In this document: one piece after another, positions 1-13,300 of the stretch
Layout of the letters: every line of letters begins with the position of its first letter
Numbering within the stretch: position 1 is the first letter of the stretch
Source of the DNA: Neelides folsomi
Taxonomy: Eukaryota > Arthropoda > Collembola > Neelipleona > Neelidae
Assembly (NCBI GenBank): GCA_034687125.1
Contig: JAQGBZ010000113.1
Location: 117,085 to 181,084 of the forward strand
Reading direction: 5' to 3'
Length of the DNA: 64,000 nucleotides
Notes under the pieces: generated by a model
Database searches by the model: none
What the model saw: the letters and a program-made list of their open reading frames with translations, nothing else
What the model was told of the DNA's origin: nothing
Position numbers and translations under genes: made by a program

Positions 1-400
1 ATTTCTTTAGTGATGGTCACTGGACTTGGAACATAGGGAGTTTTCTTTCGTTTCGGCCAATATTTCTTCAATGGAGTCTCTTCATATTCCCCATATTTGT
101 TGATTTTCTTCTCAACGTTCCGATCAACAATTATGGCAAGAGGTGGATGAAAAATTGCAGATTTTCCTTCAACGTTCGGTTCTTCTTCTGAACTTCCTAT
201 GACCTATTTAGCCACCATAATCATTTTGTAATCTTTATTAAGTAAAAATGTCGTTGTGTGCATATTATGTAATTTAATTATAATATAAATTGTAAAAAAT
301 GTAAAATTAATTTATAAATATGAGAATTGTTGTTTTCACTTACGAAGGTAATGAAGAGGAATGAGGGGAGAAAGAGGAGACAAAGGGAACTCTTGATCAT
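1..400 (-). CDS. 5' end of a secreted protein gene, unknown function (partial)
   Basis: Two exons can be read on the minus strand. Exon 1 (400-344) starts MIKSSLCLLFLPSFLFITF, a typical signal peptide, and ends at a GTAAGT donor in phase 0. Exon 2 starts at 203, after CTAAATAG, in phase 0 (VIGSSEEEPNVEG...) and stays open to the window edge. It passes through a basic, proline-containing stretch (LKKYWPKRKKTPY) and ends near VPSPVTITKE. A TATA-like box lies about 90 bp upstream of the ATG. I recognise no domain in the roughly 86 residues visible. The rest of the gene lies outside the window. Signal peptide and splice phases are seen directly; that the product is exported is inferred. Confidence 0.6.
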
Positions 401-490
401 TTCTGCTAAATAACGGGTAATAAATCTCAGTGACGCGTGTGAGAAAACGATGATTTAATGGTTGTTTGGGAAAACTTGTCACTCCTCATC

Positions 491-499
491 CTTTTTATA
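491..499 (-). promoter_or_regulatory. Candidate TATA box of the gene at 1-400
   Basis: On the minus strand this reads TATAAAAAG, about 90 bp before the ATG at 400. That spacing leaves room for a short 5' UTR. It is the only TATA-like motif noticed close to this start. Confidence 0.4.
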
Positions 500-1529
500 T
501 CTCTTAAGAGTGAAAGCTGCACTTTCAAAACGAACGACCGAAGGACAATTGTGACCTAGAAAATTTTCTACTACAACATATTTGGATTTTTTTCAGTTGA
601 TTGAACTCTTTTTATTATGTTTTTATTATTAAAATCATTCTCATGTTTTTATTTACATAAGAAACACCGTTGGATGTGAAAAGTTCCTCGTATTATCCAC
701 ACGTGTATTGTTGTTATTATTTATGTGAGTAGAAATTCATTACATCGTTTTGATATTCATTTAAAAATATTACATCCTCAACTTCACTTTATTAAAGTGG
801 TTCAAATGTGGCGTTTATAGGAGAGATGTTTTTTTATTTAAATGAGCTCTCAGCTTAGGATTGTCGTTGTCGTTATACAATTGCACGCATATGTTATTTT
901 TTACTTTCATATTCATTTGAATTAATCATCATAATAAAGAAAGTTAAGGATGAAAAACAAAAGGCTTTAAAAGTACTCAGAAAGATCTTTTTTGAGAATT
1001 TACTGTCCGCCTCAAGCTCCAAAATAATAAAATTTTAAAGAAATGGAGGAGTTTTATTTGGATAATTTGAATTTTTGAAATGGACCTCTTAAAAATTGTT
1101 TGTAAAAGGACTTTTCAGGGAGATTAAAGAAAAGGAACGGTTTTCTTTCTTATTTACTCTCTGGTTTACGCATATATTTGTAATCATAATATATCCACAT
1201 TGATTAGTTATTTATTCTTACCAATATACTCGTTTTCTATTCATTTTAACAAATCAATATGATACTAAAAATCAATATCCTTGTTTAAATTTTGAATCAG
1301 AAAACTCAGAAAAGGTAAAGAAAGAAAAGTTAATAATGTTTAAAAAGTGTCAGAAATTTTATTCGCAATATAAAATTGAAGATTTACGTTTAACGTATTA
1401 GGTATATACTTATATTATATCCCTTATTTGAATTTAACTACTTGTATAGGTATAAAAATAAACAGAATATTTTTGAAGCCTCTTTAAGCATCCATATGCC
1501 CAAGCGCTAAGCAATACATGATACCTACT

Positions 1530-1575
1530 TATCCCCTATGTATTATACTTTTAAAAGCATAATACATAGGGGATA
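1530..1575. repeat. 46-bp near-perfect palindrome
   Basis: The left arm at 1530-1552 (TATCCCCTATGTATTAT and on) is the reverse complement of the right arm at 1553-1575, with one mismatch and no spacer. The outer 17 bp are perfect. It could fold as a 23-bp hairpin. It sits in a gene-poor spacer and may be the fused ends of a small inverted-repeat element. Confidence 0.7.
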
Positions 1576-4500
1576 ACAATAAATATAGTCGAACGTAATA
1601 ATAAAATCTTCGGATTTTGTATTCACTTCACCCATCAAAATCTCGTGAGTGGGATTTTGAGAGTTTGAGCCATATGGCTTTTTCCATTTATGTTGCATAT
1701 TTCTGAATCTCTTCTAGTGGAATTGTAAGGATTACATGAAGTTGTGAAGTCATTCATCCTGAAATTTCCACAGACTCAGATTCATAGCTTTCATAAGAGA
1801 TTCTATGGAAAAGTACTCAGCTTGTCAATATGGGATACATATTGTTAGTACTTATAGGTATTGTATGTACTGTACATATACTTATTTTACTTATACTAGT
1901 AATATTATCCTAACAATATATTGCTTATTCTTATCAGATCTGCTCGTGCATGATAGACATATTATAGGTATTTTATATAATATGTATACTATACTCATCG
2001 TATTACATTTTAACATGATTAGTAAAAATATAAATATTCTATAAATTATATTGTAAACACAACACTATTTTATATGTAATGTATATGTACATACAACAGT
2101 AATGTAGTATAGAATAGGTTGAATGAACTAACTGAAAGAATACCAAAAATACCAATATCAATGGAAGTATTTATTATCATTTTATCATTCATAACATTCC
2201 TAAGATTTTGAATATTACATGGTAAGTGTAAGTGCGGTCAGTGTCAGTTTACATTTTGCGGTATGTGAATAAATTCGTCCACTTTATAAATAAATACCTA
2301 CCTTAACAAGGAGAGATATCCATATTATGTATTTATGTACATCAATGATGAATTATACTGTATAACTCAATAATTAGTTTCTTTTGAAGAAAGTTCATTA
2401 ATATTTAAATTTTAGATATTTTAAACTTTAGTTTTATGTTTGTGTTTTTTTTCTTTTTCGCTACTTCACTTTACTCCTCTACTTTGTACCTTTGGGGTAA
2501 ATTCAAGAAAGGCTTTCTCACTTTTTTCCCGCATAAGGATTTAAGAGATTTGGAATTTGGAATCCAATTTAACTTTTTAAACTCCCAGTGGAAAACTTGA
2601 ACTTTTTAATAAAATAGTTCCTGGATCTTCCATTTGTCTTCTTAAGTTTAGATCTTGAACCTCAAAGTCAGGGTAAGTTAAAGCTGACTAAACACCCCTA
2701 TTTATTTTTATGCCTCTACAATAACAATTTATACAAACTTAAGATAAAAACCGCATTGATTGAATAAGAAAACGGGCAAGAACTTTAAGGGGAAATGTAA
2801 TAAATGAAGAAAGCATAAATTCGGATTCAAGCCAGAGTTGGGTTTAAAAGAGATTATAAAAGAGTTTGGTGAGATTTCGCAGCGTCAAGTCTCGGCGTAT
2901 GATAAGCTCAATTGGAAAAGTTTAAATAATTCTTCTTCTTTCTCCACGATGAGTTTATTTCTATTAAGCCCCTAGTAAATTCCTAATAAGACGATTACAA
3001 AACTTGGTGGTGAAATGCCAGGGTGGGAAACAGAGTTGAGATCTTGGGATCTAAATTGAAAAACTCCAGTTAGATTTAACCTTTTCCATATCTCCTTTAA
3101 TTATTCTCATAAAAGTTAAACAATTTAAGCTATGCTCAGATTCAACCTTTATATTTGTCAATTTCACCCAACAACGCCTTTTAGACCTACCATAATACAA
3201 CCATTAGACCCAATGTACTTAATATATTTTTCAATACTGTAACTTACAGTATTACCTTACTCAACTGTAAGGTGCATTAATTAAATGTAAGCAAAAGTTT
3301 TTGCTGGTATTGAATTATTCAAAACAAAATCCTTTATTGAATCTACTAAAGAAAATTAAATAGGCAATGGGAAACTATCCTGAGATTTCCTTTTCGAATA
3401 TTGTATACATGTAATATATAGTAAGTAATATATATTATGTAATAGGTACAAGACACATTATAAAAAGGCCCATCCAAGCCATCCATGCTTTGTTAGGTAT
3501 TCGTTAGATATTTACGTTGGTATCTACTCGCCTACACAATTTTTTCTGCCTCAAGAAATAAAAGTTTCGAGATTCTTTTTAGAGAAAGAAATGAAATGAC
3601 ACAACAAAACAAAAATCCTTTTCAGGTGTATTATGTGGAGTTTCAGTAAAAAGAGAAAAACCATTACCTATACAATACACTTATTTATACAGATAGGTAT
3701 ACGTTCATGAGTATTTTATTGGAATTACACTTTTTATTTGAAATATATCAAATAAAGAATAAATTACATTCTTAAAAGATTTGAATCCTAATGCTCTAAC
3801 ATTAAGTAGCTTCTTGTATCTCTTATTACAAAATACAGTTAATAAAGTAAAAATATTTAAATGTAAGTTCATGTTGAATGTAGTTGTAAGTTATGTATAA
3901 CATTTTAAGAATATCTACATTTTATTTTCGGAGTATTTTAGTATATTTTATTATGTATTTTTATATTATTTTTATATTGATATTTATATATTATCCAAAT
4001 GGTACAATTAATCGTTTATGCCAGACTGGTCTTTTAACATAATATGTCTCTGTCTGGGCTTTGGAACAGATTCATATAATAAATGCCTACTAAATATGTA
4101 TATCCATATCCAATGATAGCGTACTACATAGATGTATGGCTACAGATTTACAGTACCCGCAGTGAGAGTGAAGGACTCGGCGCCGAGAACTTTTAACTTT
4201 CAAGGATGAAGCAAAGCGAAAGTAAAAAGAGCCAAAAAGATTTAACTCGAGGTTAACCTCCAATGCGGAAATTGACAACACAATTATCTTCCCTTAATGC
4301 ATTTTGATAGTCATCCCCAAGCAAAAATTTTGCTTAATACTACAATATAAATATGTAAGATATATTATAAGAATATAATCTGTACCTGTTTCAGAATAAT
4401 TTTGTAATTACAATGATACAACCAATTGGAAATTTTGGGCTTTTATAACGATTACATATATATTATTTATGTTATTATAATACTTATAATGACTACTAAC

Positions 4501-5279
4501 AATAAGCCGTTAAACTTTACTGTATTGTTATGTAGCATATAAATACGTGTATATAACACATTTTACATTAAAGGAGATAATAAATACAGGGTATGTAGAA
4601 GAGGGTATTAACTATTGTAAGTATATTTTCATGTTTTCAATATGTAAAAATAAGAATATGTGAGTTTAAAAGAGAGATGCTTAAGTAAATGTGAATGATA
4701 AATCAATAAATGGGTTTTATATTGCCTCAGTATTGGCAAGAAGAGTATATGAAAGAAAATAATAAAGTCGGGCATTTTTAGATCTTCAATAGGTAGAGTT
4801 ACATATTTGAAATCATTTTATTGTCGGTAGGTTCATTTATTGCCTCAAGTTACAATTAATAATTCTTTTCCAGGCCAGGCCACATACGCATACTCGAATT
4901 ATTCACGTATTCTAATCAAAAATAATAGGACACAATGCCAATACACAGATACAGATCTGTTGATATATCATATAAATAATATGGTAATAAGTACAAGTAC
5001 ACATTTTAAATCATATATTAAGCTATAATATTGTATATTTGGGAAGGAAATGCGATAGAAATTTCATATATGCAGTATATCTTATAGCAGAAGATCAGAG
5101 CAGATAGGTACATACACTCTAAAATATTTAATTATTTATATTTACAACATTAATATAAATTAAATCTCTTGAATATTTTTCTTATTGATCATTTACTCTC
5201 TATGTTTGTATTTACAATTACATTTTATTTGAGACAAAAATAACTTGTCCAAACTTATTTAACATACCTAATATGTATA

Positions 5280-5351
5280 AATAATATACGGTATATATTT
5301 GAATAAAATAAATAATATACGGTATATATTTGAATAAAACAAATAATATAC
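5280..5351. repeat. 31-bp tandem repeat, about 2.3 copies
   Basis: The unit begins AATAATATACGGTATATATT and is repeated at 5280 and 5311 with only one difference near the end of the unit. A third partial copy starts at 5342. It looks like a recent slippage-type duplication in AT-rich spacer. Confidence 0.8.
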
Positions 5352-6294
5352 AAAATCTAATATAGCATGCAACTTAAATAATTTTTAATGTAATTGAATA
5401 ATTACTACATATATTACAATCATATTGAATAAGTGGTTATGTTATGTAAACTAGAATTTAATACGTATAGATAAATATTTTTAATATATAATGAAAAATA
5501 TTTACTTATAACTGTATATAATATATTTACATTGTACAATAGTAAACACATTTATGTAAAGTAGTAAGTATAACTTTATTTACAAACACTACGTAAGATA
5601 TTACGGACTCATTTTTCATATTTTGTTAATATTACCTACTATCTACAAATATACGATATTATATGTATTGTACATATTTCATAGAAATATGAAATATTGT
5701 ATACTGCACATATTTTCATCATTATTCGAGATATATTGGAGAGCATTATACTACTTAATAAATACGTTATTTACTAATAGTCAGATATTGTCCTCAAATA
5801 TTTTCTTTTTATATATAGTATATGTATCAATATTATTGTTTGAATGAGGTTTTTTGTAGATCTTAATACCCATATTTGAAAAAAGCAATTAGATCATAAC
5901 AAGCCAAAATTAGATGCTGTTATTATTTCTTATAGCCCATTTTAACAACTTACACTGTCACAATTCATTATTTTTTAATTATCACTCTTCACACTAATCA
6001 ATTTATTTTAATATAATTAAGTAATTATTAGTACATTACATTATGTAAAATAATTGTATATTAATAATAAACTCTCATCTCTTTACTCATGAGTATGCAA
6101 GTTACGGAATAATGGAATTTCATTTTGAGATCATAAAGTAGTGAACAAAATTTATATTATTGTAATCTTGATAGTATAGTGTTTTTAGGTGATCTATGGT
6201 TGTGTATTGTCATCATTTATATACATAGTTCATATTGTCAGCAAGATCATTTGATACTTTAATAATATTACTTTGAAAGCTCTTGTGGAGTCAA

Positions 6295-8166
6295 TTAAGT
6301 GTAGGTGTATTTCCCGTAATTGCTGAGCGGATTCGGCTTCGTGAGAATGCCCAATTCTTCCTCTGTGGTGATGTAGGCAAAGGCCACCCAAAGGAAGTAA
6401 ATGAGGATGAAGAAGTCAAAGGTGAGGACCCAGAGATGGAATCGAAATGGAAATCCGCCCCACTTCCAATTACTATCACCTTGTGAGAGCAAGATAAGGA
6501 TGGACACGAACAAACAGAAGATCACAAGGAACGTGATGAGGATCCAACGTTTCGCCAATAAGTTGTCCTTCAAATTTAGTTTTAATTACTTTTCTTACAT
6601 TCAATTATTCACGCCCTCCTTCCAAACTCTAATTGGGACTCTAAAGATATATGTAGGTATGTTATTATTATGAAACTTGAGAATTCCGTAAGTTTATAAC
6701 GAGCAAGTACAATGTATTGTATTTGTATGTAAAATATTTACGCATCGGTAAATATTTGCCTGAACATTTTAAAATAATAAAGTAGGTATGTATAATATAC
6801 TTAATATACAGATATATAGCATCTGTATATTAAGCGTTTTATAATGTTGATCTGGAAGAACATTGTTGGACAATAGCAATATATTATGTACATGTATATA
6901 TAATAAATGGTAACATTAAGTACATATACTGATGGAGCACATTGCTATTTGTGATTTTAGACAAAGACGTTGAGAATAAAAGGATTTTAACTTTTTGTGG
7001 GTTCTAGGAAACGTTGGAATTTAAGTGTTTTAAAATGCAAGTCATGTTTCTAATTTTGTATCCGAATGTTAGCGAACATCAAAAATGCATGAGACTCTAA
7101 GGGAGCATGTGAAATGGAGAATGGGGAAATATGTAATGAAGTGAAGTAAGTTGTAAATAACAAATGGATTTCAACCTTTGGCCTTCCACCGTTTAGTGAC
7201 GCAAGGAGAGTGATTGCCGATACGAGTTGGAAAGAAGCTCCGGCGAGACCGATGAATCCGCAACTCCAACATACTTTCTCAATCTCTTCCAAATCGGGGA
7301 GGTCCCAGTCCCAAGTGATGAAAAAATACTCGAACAAACTCCCGAGGACGTAGAGATACTCCGGGCTACAATAATAAATATTCATTTCAATTACAATTTC
7401 CTAATCCCTTCATTTCACAATCCAACAACTCCAATTGAATATTTTCTCTTTATTTATTAAACATCCGATTAATCGACTCAAAGGATGAAAAATATAAAAT
7501 AATCAAAGATGGTCAGCGTACTTGTTAGAAAAATAAGGGTTGAGCGAGAGGAAAGAAGATGACGTGATATTTCCAGCTTGGATGGCTCTATAGTCTTGTA
7601 ACAGAATTTTCCCGTATGTAATTACTCTTGACCTCATGCCAGTGTTCATTTTTTCTCGAAAGGAACGATATTCGTCTCGAACTGGGACGTCGTGGAGATC
7701 TGCACCCGTTTTGATCATCCAGCCTTGAAGAATGACAACGAGGATCGCCAAGCCCTGATTTTATCCAAAAAAAATAATGAAATCACAGATTATAAAATGT
7801 AATAATATAATACAATAATAACTATCTACAATAGTTGTAATGAATAAATTAACTATAAACTATTATACTTATAAAAAAGATTTGTAAAAAAGGGGCAGTT
7901 TTTTTTATTATTTAAAACCAATTTAAAATTTTTGATATGCATTGAATCAAATTATAAATTATTAATCGAACATTGAATATTAATAATCTACGGCTCTGAG
8001 CTGCAACTTTCACTGAAAAATATGCGTAAACCCCCGCGGGTGGGTACAAAACATGCGGCACAGAGAGTCGTTATAATGTGAACAATGTAAATATACTTAC
8101 CATGGAGGCCGTGGCGGCGATCCTGATTGCGATGTGAATTGAGCAGCAACATGGGTTCGGAATCAT
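6295..8166 (-). CDS. Four-helix membrane protein, NPCC tandem family, copy A
   Basis: Four exons (8166-8101, 7754-7522, 7365-7176, 6567-6295) join in frame to give 253 residues. The N-terminus is MIPNPCCCSIHIAIR, followed by helix 1 (about residues 9-35). A hydrophilic loop leads to helix 2 (about 131-157), helix 3 (WILITFLVIFCLFVSILILL) and helix 4 (FFILIYFLWVAFAY), then a short acidic and polar tail. Copies B (10172-11235) and C (16734-19834) share the NPCC motif, the intron just after ATVSM/ATASM/ANLSM, and the last exon. The layout resembles arthropod four-TM proteins of the DUF4728 kind, from memory and unproven. Cysteines beside helix 1 could be palmitoylated (inference). The last acceptor (TTTGAAG) is pyrimidine-poor, so that junction is less certain. 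Confidence 0.72.
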
Positions 8167-10171
8167 TGGCAGGTTCACATGAGGATTTGACCCAATTCTT
8201 TCACCGACACTCTCCAGCCAAAAAGAAGAAGGCGGAAGTGGGGCAAATTCGACGATCAAACTGCGCAGATCCCCCTCAATATTGCATAACATACTGGGGA
8301 AAGGACGGCTTCATCTCGATCTCAAACTCCTTTTCATTCCGAGAAGAAAGTCCAAATTATGAGGATCATCAGGTCATAAAACGAATCTCCCCACCACTTT
8401 CCCTTCCACATAATCACTCAATGAGCTCAATAATGGCAATAATCCCACATTGTTAACTTATTTTACCAATATGGCTCAAAACGAACGTATGATGCAAACA
8501 TTGGTGGTTAATTGTTCATAATATCTTCAATATTGTGTAAATCTGATGAAGATTAAAGATACATATTTAAGTATAATTATTAACTTGTGCACTAAAGAGT
8601 ATTTTCATCAAATTAATTGTAAATTGAAATTATTCGGATCTACCAATTGTTCAGATCTTGGTATATAAATCTCATTATCGATTTTTATTCAAATTATCAA
8701 ATCTTTGTCTTTCTTTGTATTGCAGCCTTACACATTATAATGCATAGTTTAGGTATAAATGAAGGTGTATTTATTTAATAAAAGATAAATAACCTATACC
8801 TCTTTTAATATTTATTTCTTTACCTTAGTACTTACAGTATAATACATGTATATACACCACAATCACATACAATTAATAACATAACAATGCTATTGTTTTA
8901 TCCTTCTATATAAATTTTAGCTACGCAATTCAGGTACATTGTTCTAATCTAAAACATAAATCGGATATTAAATTATACACATACATACTTCCTTACCTAA
9001 TAATACTTATGAAATATTTACAATGGTGGGAATTGTACAATAAGGACGTCCAATGACAATGAGGGAAATATTATTAAATTCTTCACAAAGAGATTGGGTG
9101 TATGAAGAGGGATTTCTCCTATTGGATCCATTGAACGTCATTAATACGGCCTCGTTCCTTTTCAACCCTTTTGATTTGTTTTGTAAGAGGAGAAAGAGAA
9201 ATGACAGGTTTCACACAAGAAAGGAAATGGGAAAGAAAGAAGGAAAAGAAAAGTTAGAGGATTGTCTCTCAGAATTGAGAATGAAATCAATCGTTGTTGC
9301 AGGGGACCTGAGAAGGACCCTTTAATAAATCCAGTTAGGAAATAAAATAGATAGAAAGCTTTACATAGTTCCCAACAAAGTTCCCCTATAACCCCCAATG
9401 AGCATTCCTTTCATAAGCCCATATGGAGGAGAAATCTTGATATAGAACAAGATCTCCCAGATAGGATTAACCCTGTATTCTCTGTTAAACACAAGTTCCT
9501 TTCCCGTGAGTTTCATCCAATTCATTCGATTTCACGCCCATTCAACAACTCTGCCTCAAAAGACTTTCACCGAGACACAAAGTTGAACAAATGGAGAAAT
9601 TGACAATTTTTTATATTTGTTTCAAAAGCAGATGAAAAGTTTTTTGATGTCAATAAGAATTTCATTTATAAATGAAATATACCCGATCGATGCTTTATAA
9701 ATAAGAATATACCTGTACTTATGTACTCTAGGTATGTGTCTTATAACTTGTACGAAGTCTGACAAGAATTCAAGAAATACTTTCCATTAAATACATCAAT
9801 AAAATAAATATTAAGTAATAAATGTGCTATCCATTTTTATCATGTTATAAAATACATTTCTAAATAAATATTTATCTAATAAATTATAACTACATATTGT
9901 AATCTACTGATATGTAATATTGCTTATTTATTATGGTTTAAATTATTATTAAATCAGTACAATCATGAGATTTGAGATTTACAAAGTTGTTTTCAATTTG
10001 ATTATATAATAGTAGGTATCTACTATAAAAGTACGAGTAAGGAGTATTAATCAGATAAAAAACTGGCTAATTGGCTAAAAGGAGGTATAAAATCTTGAAT
10101 GTTCGTGTCTTCAAAGGACCCTTTCATTGACTTAAGTAATTAGGAATTAAAAATTAAGGAAATTGGGTCCT
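8167..10171. other. Spacer between NPCC copies A and B
   Basis: AT-rich, with short open frames on both strands that lack homology or consistent splice partners. No repeat or RNA gene was recognised. Confidence 0.5.
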
Positions 10172-11235
10172 TCAGACGTCGGCGAGAACGAGGAAAAAGA
10201 AATAAGTGGAGAGGATAAAATGGGCAGTGAGGAGAAGGAGGAAGAAATTAATTTCGTTCTCGTAGTCCTCCCCATTCCTCTCTTGGCAAAGGAGGAGGAC
10301 GATGGAGTTGAAAAGAGAAAAGATGACTCCGCAAGTCACCGCAGTCCAAATCTGAGACCAAGACTTGGATTCCTGTTCAAAATACAGAAGGAAGGTTTTA
10401 CACATCCAGCCGCTGTCTCCAATTCACTTCAAATCTCTCCACGTCTCCATTTCCCAAACAGGAGTTGATGCGAGAGGAATAAAAGTTAATGAGGAGTTCA
10501 ATTCCTTGGGAGAAAATGAAAAGGATGACATCTTTGCTTTTCTCCCCAAATCCTATTTCTTTCCAGCTTGGTCAAATTGGTTGGCATGAATTGTTAATTA
10601 AATAATCCTGGCATTTAATCTCAAGTTAATCAAGACCTTGCTCTAGTCGATTCCGTTAAATAGCTCGATAGACAATGAATACCAAATTGGAGCTGAGCAA
10701 TACACAATACATTGTACATATGGTATTCTTGTACAATCCTCTGCAATGGAGAGGTTTAAGGGAAATTTGGTCTTTGGGCGTATTTGTTGTGCTTTCAAAT
10801 TACCTTGTTGTGGAAGATGAGAAGGAAAAGAGAAACGAAGAAATGAATGAAGAGGGTTACGAGCGTGAGGAGACCAGCGGAGAATAAAGTGTTTGAGTAG
10901 ACATTCCTCGTTCTCAATTTCTCCTCTAGGGAAGTGTAAAAAGGAGAAGTGGAAACGAGCTCTTGAATTTCATCCTCCTCCAAATCTGGGAATAATTTTT
11001 TAACCGGATCTTCAAGGATTTCCGAAGAGATGCAAATGATACGGAAAGACATCCCACCTACAGCAATTGCTAATCCCTATTTCATTCATTAAGTTTTAAT
11101 ATTCATAATTGGCAAAAATAAAATAATGTTTTATTAATTTATTATTGATTTAAATGATAAAAACCTCACCATTGAAAGATTTGCTATGAATTTGACAGCA
11201 GTATGCAAAGGAATGCAACATGGGTTGATGACCAT
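10172..11235 (-). CDS. Four-helix membrane protein, NPCC tandem family, copy B
   Basis: Three exons (11235-11170, 11076-10804, 10372-10172), all joined in phase 0, give 179 residues. Exon 1 is exactly 22 codons, as in copy A: MVINPCCIPLHTAVK...NLSM. Exon 2 begins GLAIAV (copy A: GLAILV) and already contains helix 2 (about residues 84-110), so it equals A's exons 2 plus 3 with the intron absent and the loop about 50 residues shorter. The last exon begins ESKSWSQIW after a good acceptor (CTTCCTTCTG...ACAG) and carries helices 3 and 4, ending FFFLVLADV. It lacks copy A's C-terminal tail. Function unknown; a membrane location is inferred from hydrophobicity. Confidence 0.72.
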
Positions 11236-13300
11236 TTTAAAATTTAAAATCTTTTTGTGTGATTATTTTATTACAATCGATAAATTTACGTGCGGTTTTT
11301 TACTTTTGCTCTTTAAACTTTTAAAGCTACGGTTATACGCTATGATTTGGATTGCTTATATTGTATTTTTATAAAAAATAAGTTCAAGTTAGCGTAAGTT
11401 CAATTGAAAAAAATCCAATCCTGCCCAACTCAACTTTGTTCTTCTTTCTTGGCATTGAATCGAATTTGTGGAAGAAGCGGAAAGAAACGGATGAGCTGAA
11501 AATAAAATGATTCTCTGCGCAGTGGAACTCCTCTTGCCAAAATCTCTTCCTATCACAAAAGTGGGTAATTGAATACTCAATTTGTAATTGCATAACAAGA
11601 GAATTTTTATAATCCGCCTCTATAACTTCCGTTCAACGGAAAAACAAAACCATGTGGACGGAATTTGGGGAAAGAGGGCAAAGGATGTGTGCGGAGAAAT
11701 AAATTTATACACGCTCAGGGCCCACCAATACATGGGAGAAGATCTTTCATTTTTACTTTTCACTTTTACAGCTTTTCCCACTCTCACAATTCAACTTTTT
11801 TTTATCTTCACTGACTTTGAGTATTCATGTTTGAAAATTGTATTACTTATATTCCCTTAATCCACACTTTGAAATTTTGGGAAGAAAGAGAATAAAAAAC
11901 TTTTTTGACAGAAGATTCCACTCTCAATTGAAACTTTCCCAACTGTTAATATTTACATGTCTAAGTACATGCGTTTTCATTATATCAATGGTTAATAAGA
12001 ACTCAAAATTCTAATCAAGTTTTTGGAGTGGTTGGAAAATAAAGTTTACAGAATGAGTAATATGATAATACACGCATTTACATTTGTCTGATTGATAAAT
12101 ACGTGTAGTGTATGAAATGAGTTTTTGGAGTTGTTGAGAATGATTTAATGAGATTCCATTCAAATGATCTTCTTCGCTCCTCCGCCCACTTTAGACCTTT
12201 CTACGCCTCCTTTTTGGCTTTTGATGGGAAAAATTGAGAAGAAGAGAAAATGTGAGAAAATTTCACAATTTTTTGTCGAGATTCCGGGTGGGGGAAAGTA
12301 AAGAGGCGTGAGATGAAATGAATGGAAGCATATGGATGTCATTTATCACATCTTTCAAAAACCGTCTTCACATTTTGCCCTTTCTGCGTATCATTGCCCA
12401 CAAATTACAACCTTGCGGCATAATATGAAAATTATTCATTTTAAACTTCTCTTTTTGTCACCTGGGAAGTTTCGATCACTAAACACGTCACATTAGTAGC
12501 TCCTATTCAATACAACGGCGGCTAATTTGACTCGAAATTGTATAAACTTATATAGCTTCTTTTGTAGTAAATAGTAAATCCTATATAAATTCAAGTGTAT
12601 CAAATGCCAATGAATCAATGAGTAATGCATGTAAAGATTTGAAAAGAAAGGAATGATTAAAATTTGCGAATTAACTGTAATCTAAAAGTGCAATGATTGA
12701 CTTGGATTTGGATGGATGGAACAAGGGAAAGGAAGAGTATTTTTATTTGTTTCACCATCCATTTGATTCTTTTTGGCCCAAATTCGGGCCACCGAGGAAC
12801 AACGGAGAAGCGGAGAGACAGCGACCGTTCCTCCCCGTTGAAACAACTAAATTGAATTACTCGCTTCCTTACGGCCTCAAGAGGTATTATGATAGTTCAA
12901 ACTCAATTCCACCCTCACTCCATTTGAATCCGGAATGTTTGTGATAAAAATGAGGTTTTTATTTAAAGGAAAAGACCTTCGAGTGAAGTCGAGAAGAACG
13001 AGAGGTTTCCCAGGCCGAAACTCCTTCCAAATATCTTTTCCTTTGCCCAACTCGACTCCTTTATTGGAAGGCAAAAAATCCCTAAATCCCATGCTATAAA
13101 ATCTCGTAAGTTTCCTCAACTTATCTCAATATTCGACCTTATGTCGAGAGTCCTTCCCAACATGTGTTGACCATACAGCCATGTATGTATAATTTATAAT
13201 CTATAATTTTTAAACTCCTTTTCCAGCTTCACAACTTTCTCCCAACTTCCAAAAATATCTCCCTAACTTATGACTATTAATTTAAAATTGTTTTGAGCAG
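11236..13300. other. Spacer with no assignable gene
   Basis: Moderately GC-richer patches at 12160-12340 and 12690-13110 hold open frames of up to 83 codons on both strands. None shows a family signature or clear splice partners. A missing upstream exon of the Nup98-like gene could lie here, but I see no FG repeats. Confidence 0.4.

Larger units (their letters stand above)
401..6294. other. Gene-poor AT-rich stretch
   Basis: Apart from the TATA-like site at 491-499, the palindrome at 1530-1575 and the 31-bp tandem repeat near 5280, I see nothing I can defend as a gene. The short open frames here are AT-rich, lack start context or homology, and do not join through plausible splice sites. Confidence 0.6.

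Noticed and set aside
10429-10580. Possible extra minus-strand exon in copy B (VILFIFSQGIELLINF...)
   Set aside because: Copy B already joins in phase without it, and exon 2 already contains helix 2. Adding it would duplicate a helix and needs a poor acceptor.
10163-10589. Plus-strand frames MGPSDVGENEEKE... and MDSCSKYRRK...
   Set aside because: They overlap the last exon and last intron of NPCC copy B in antisense. No homology.
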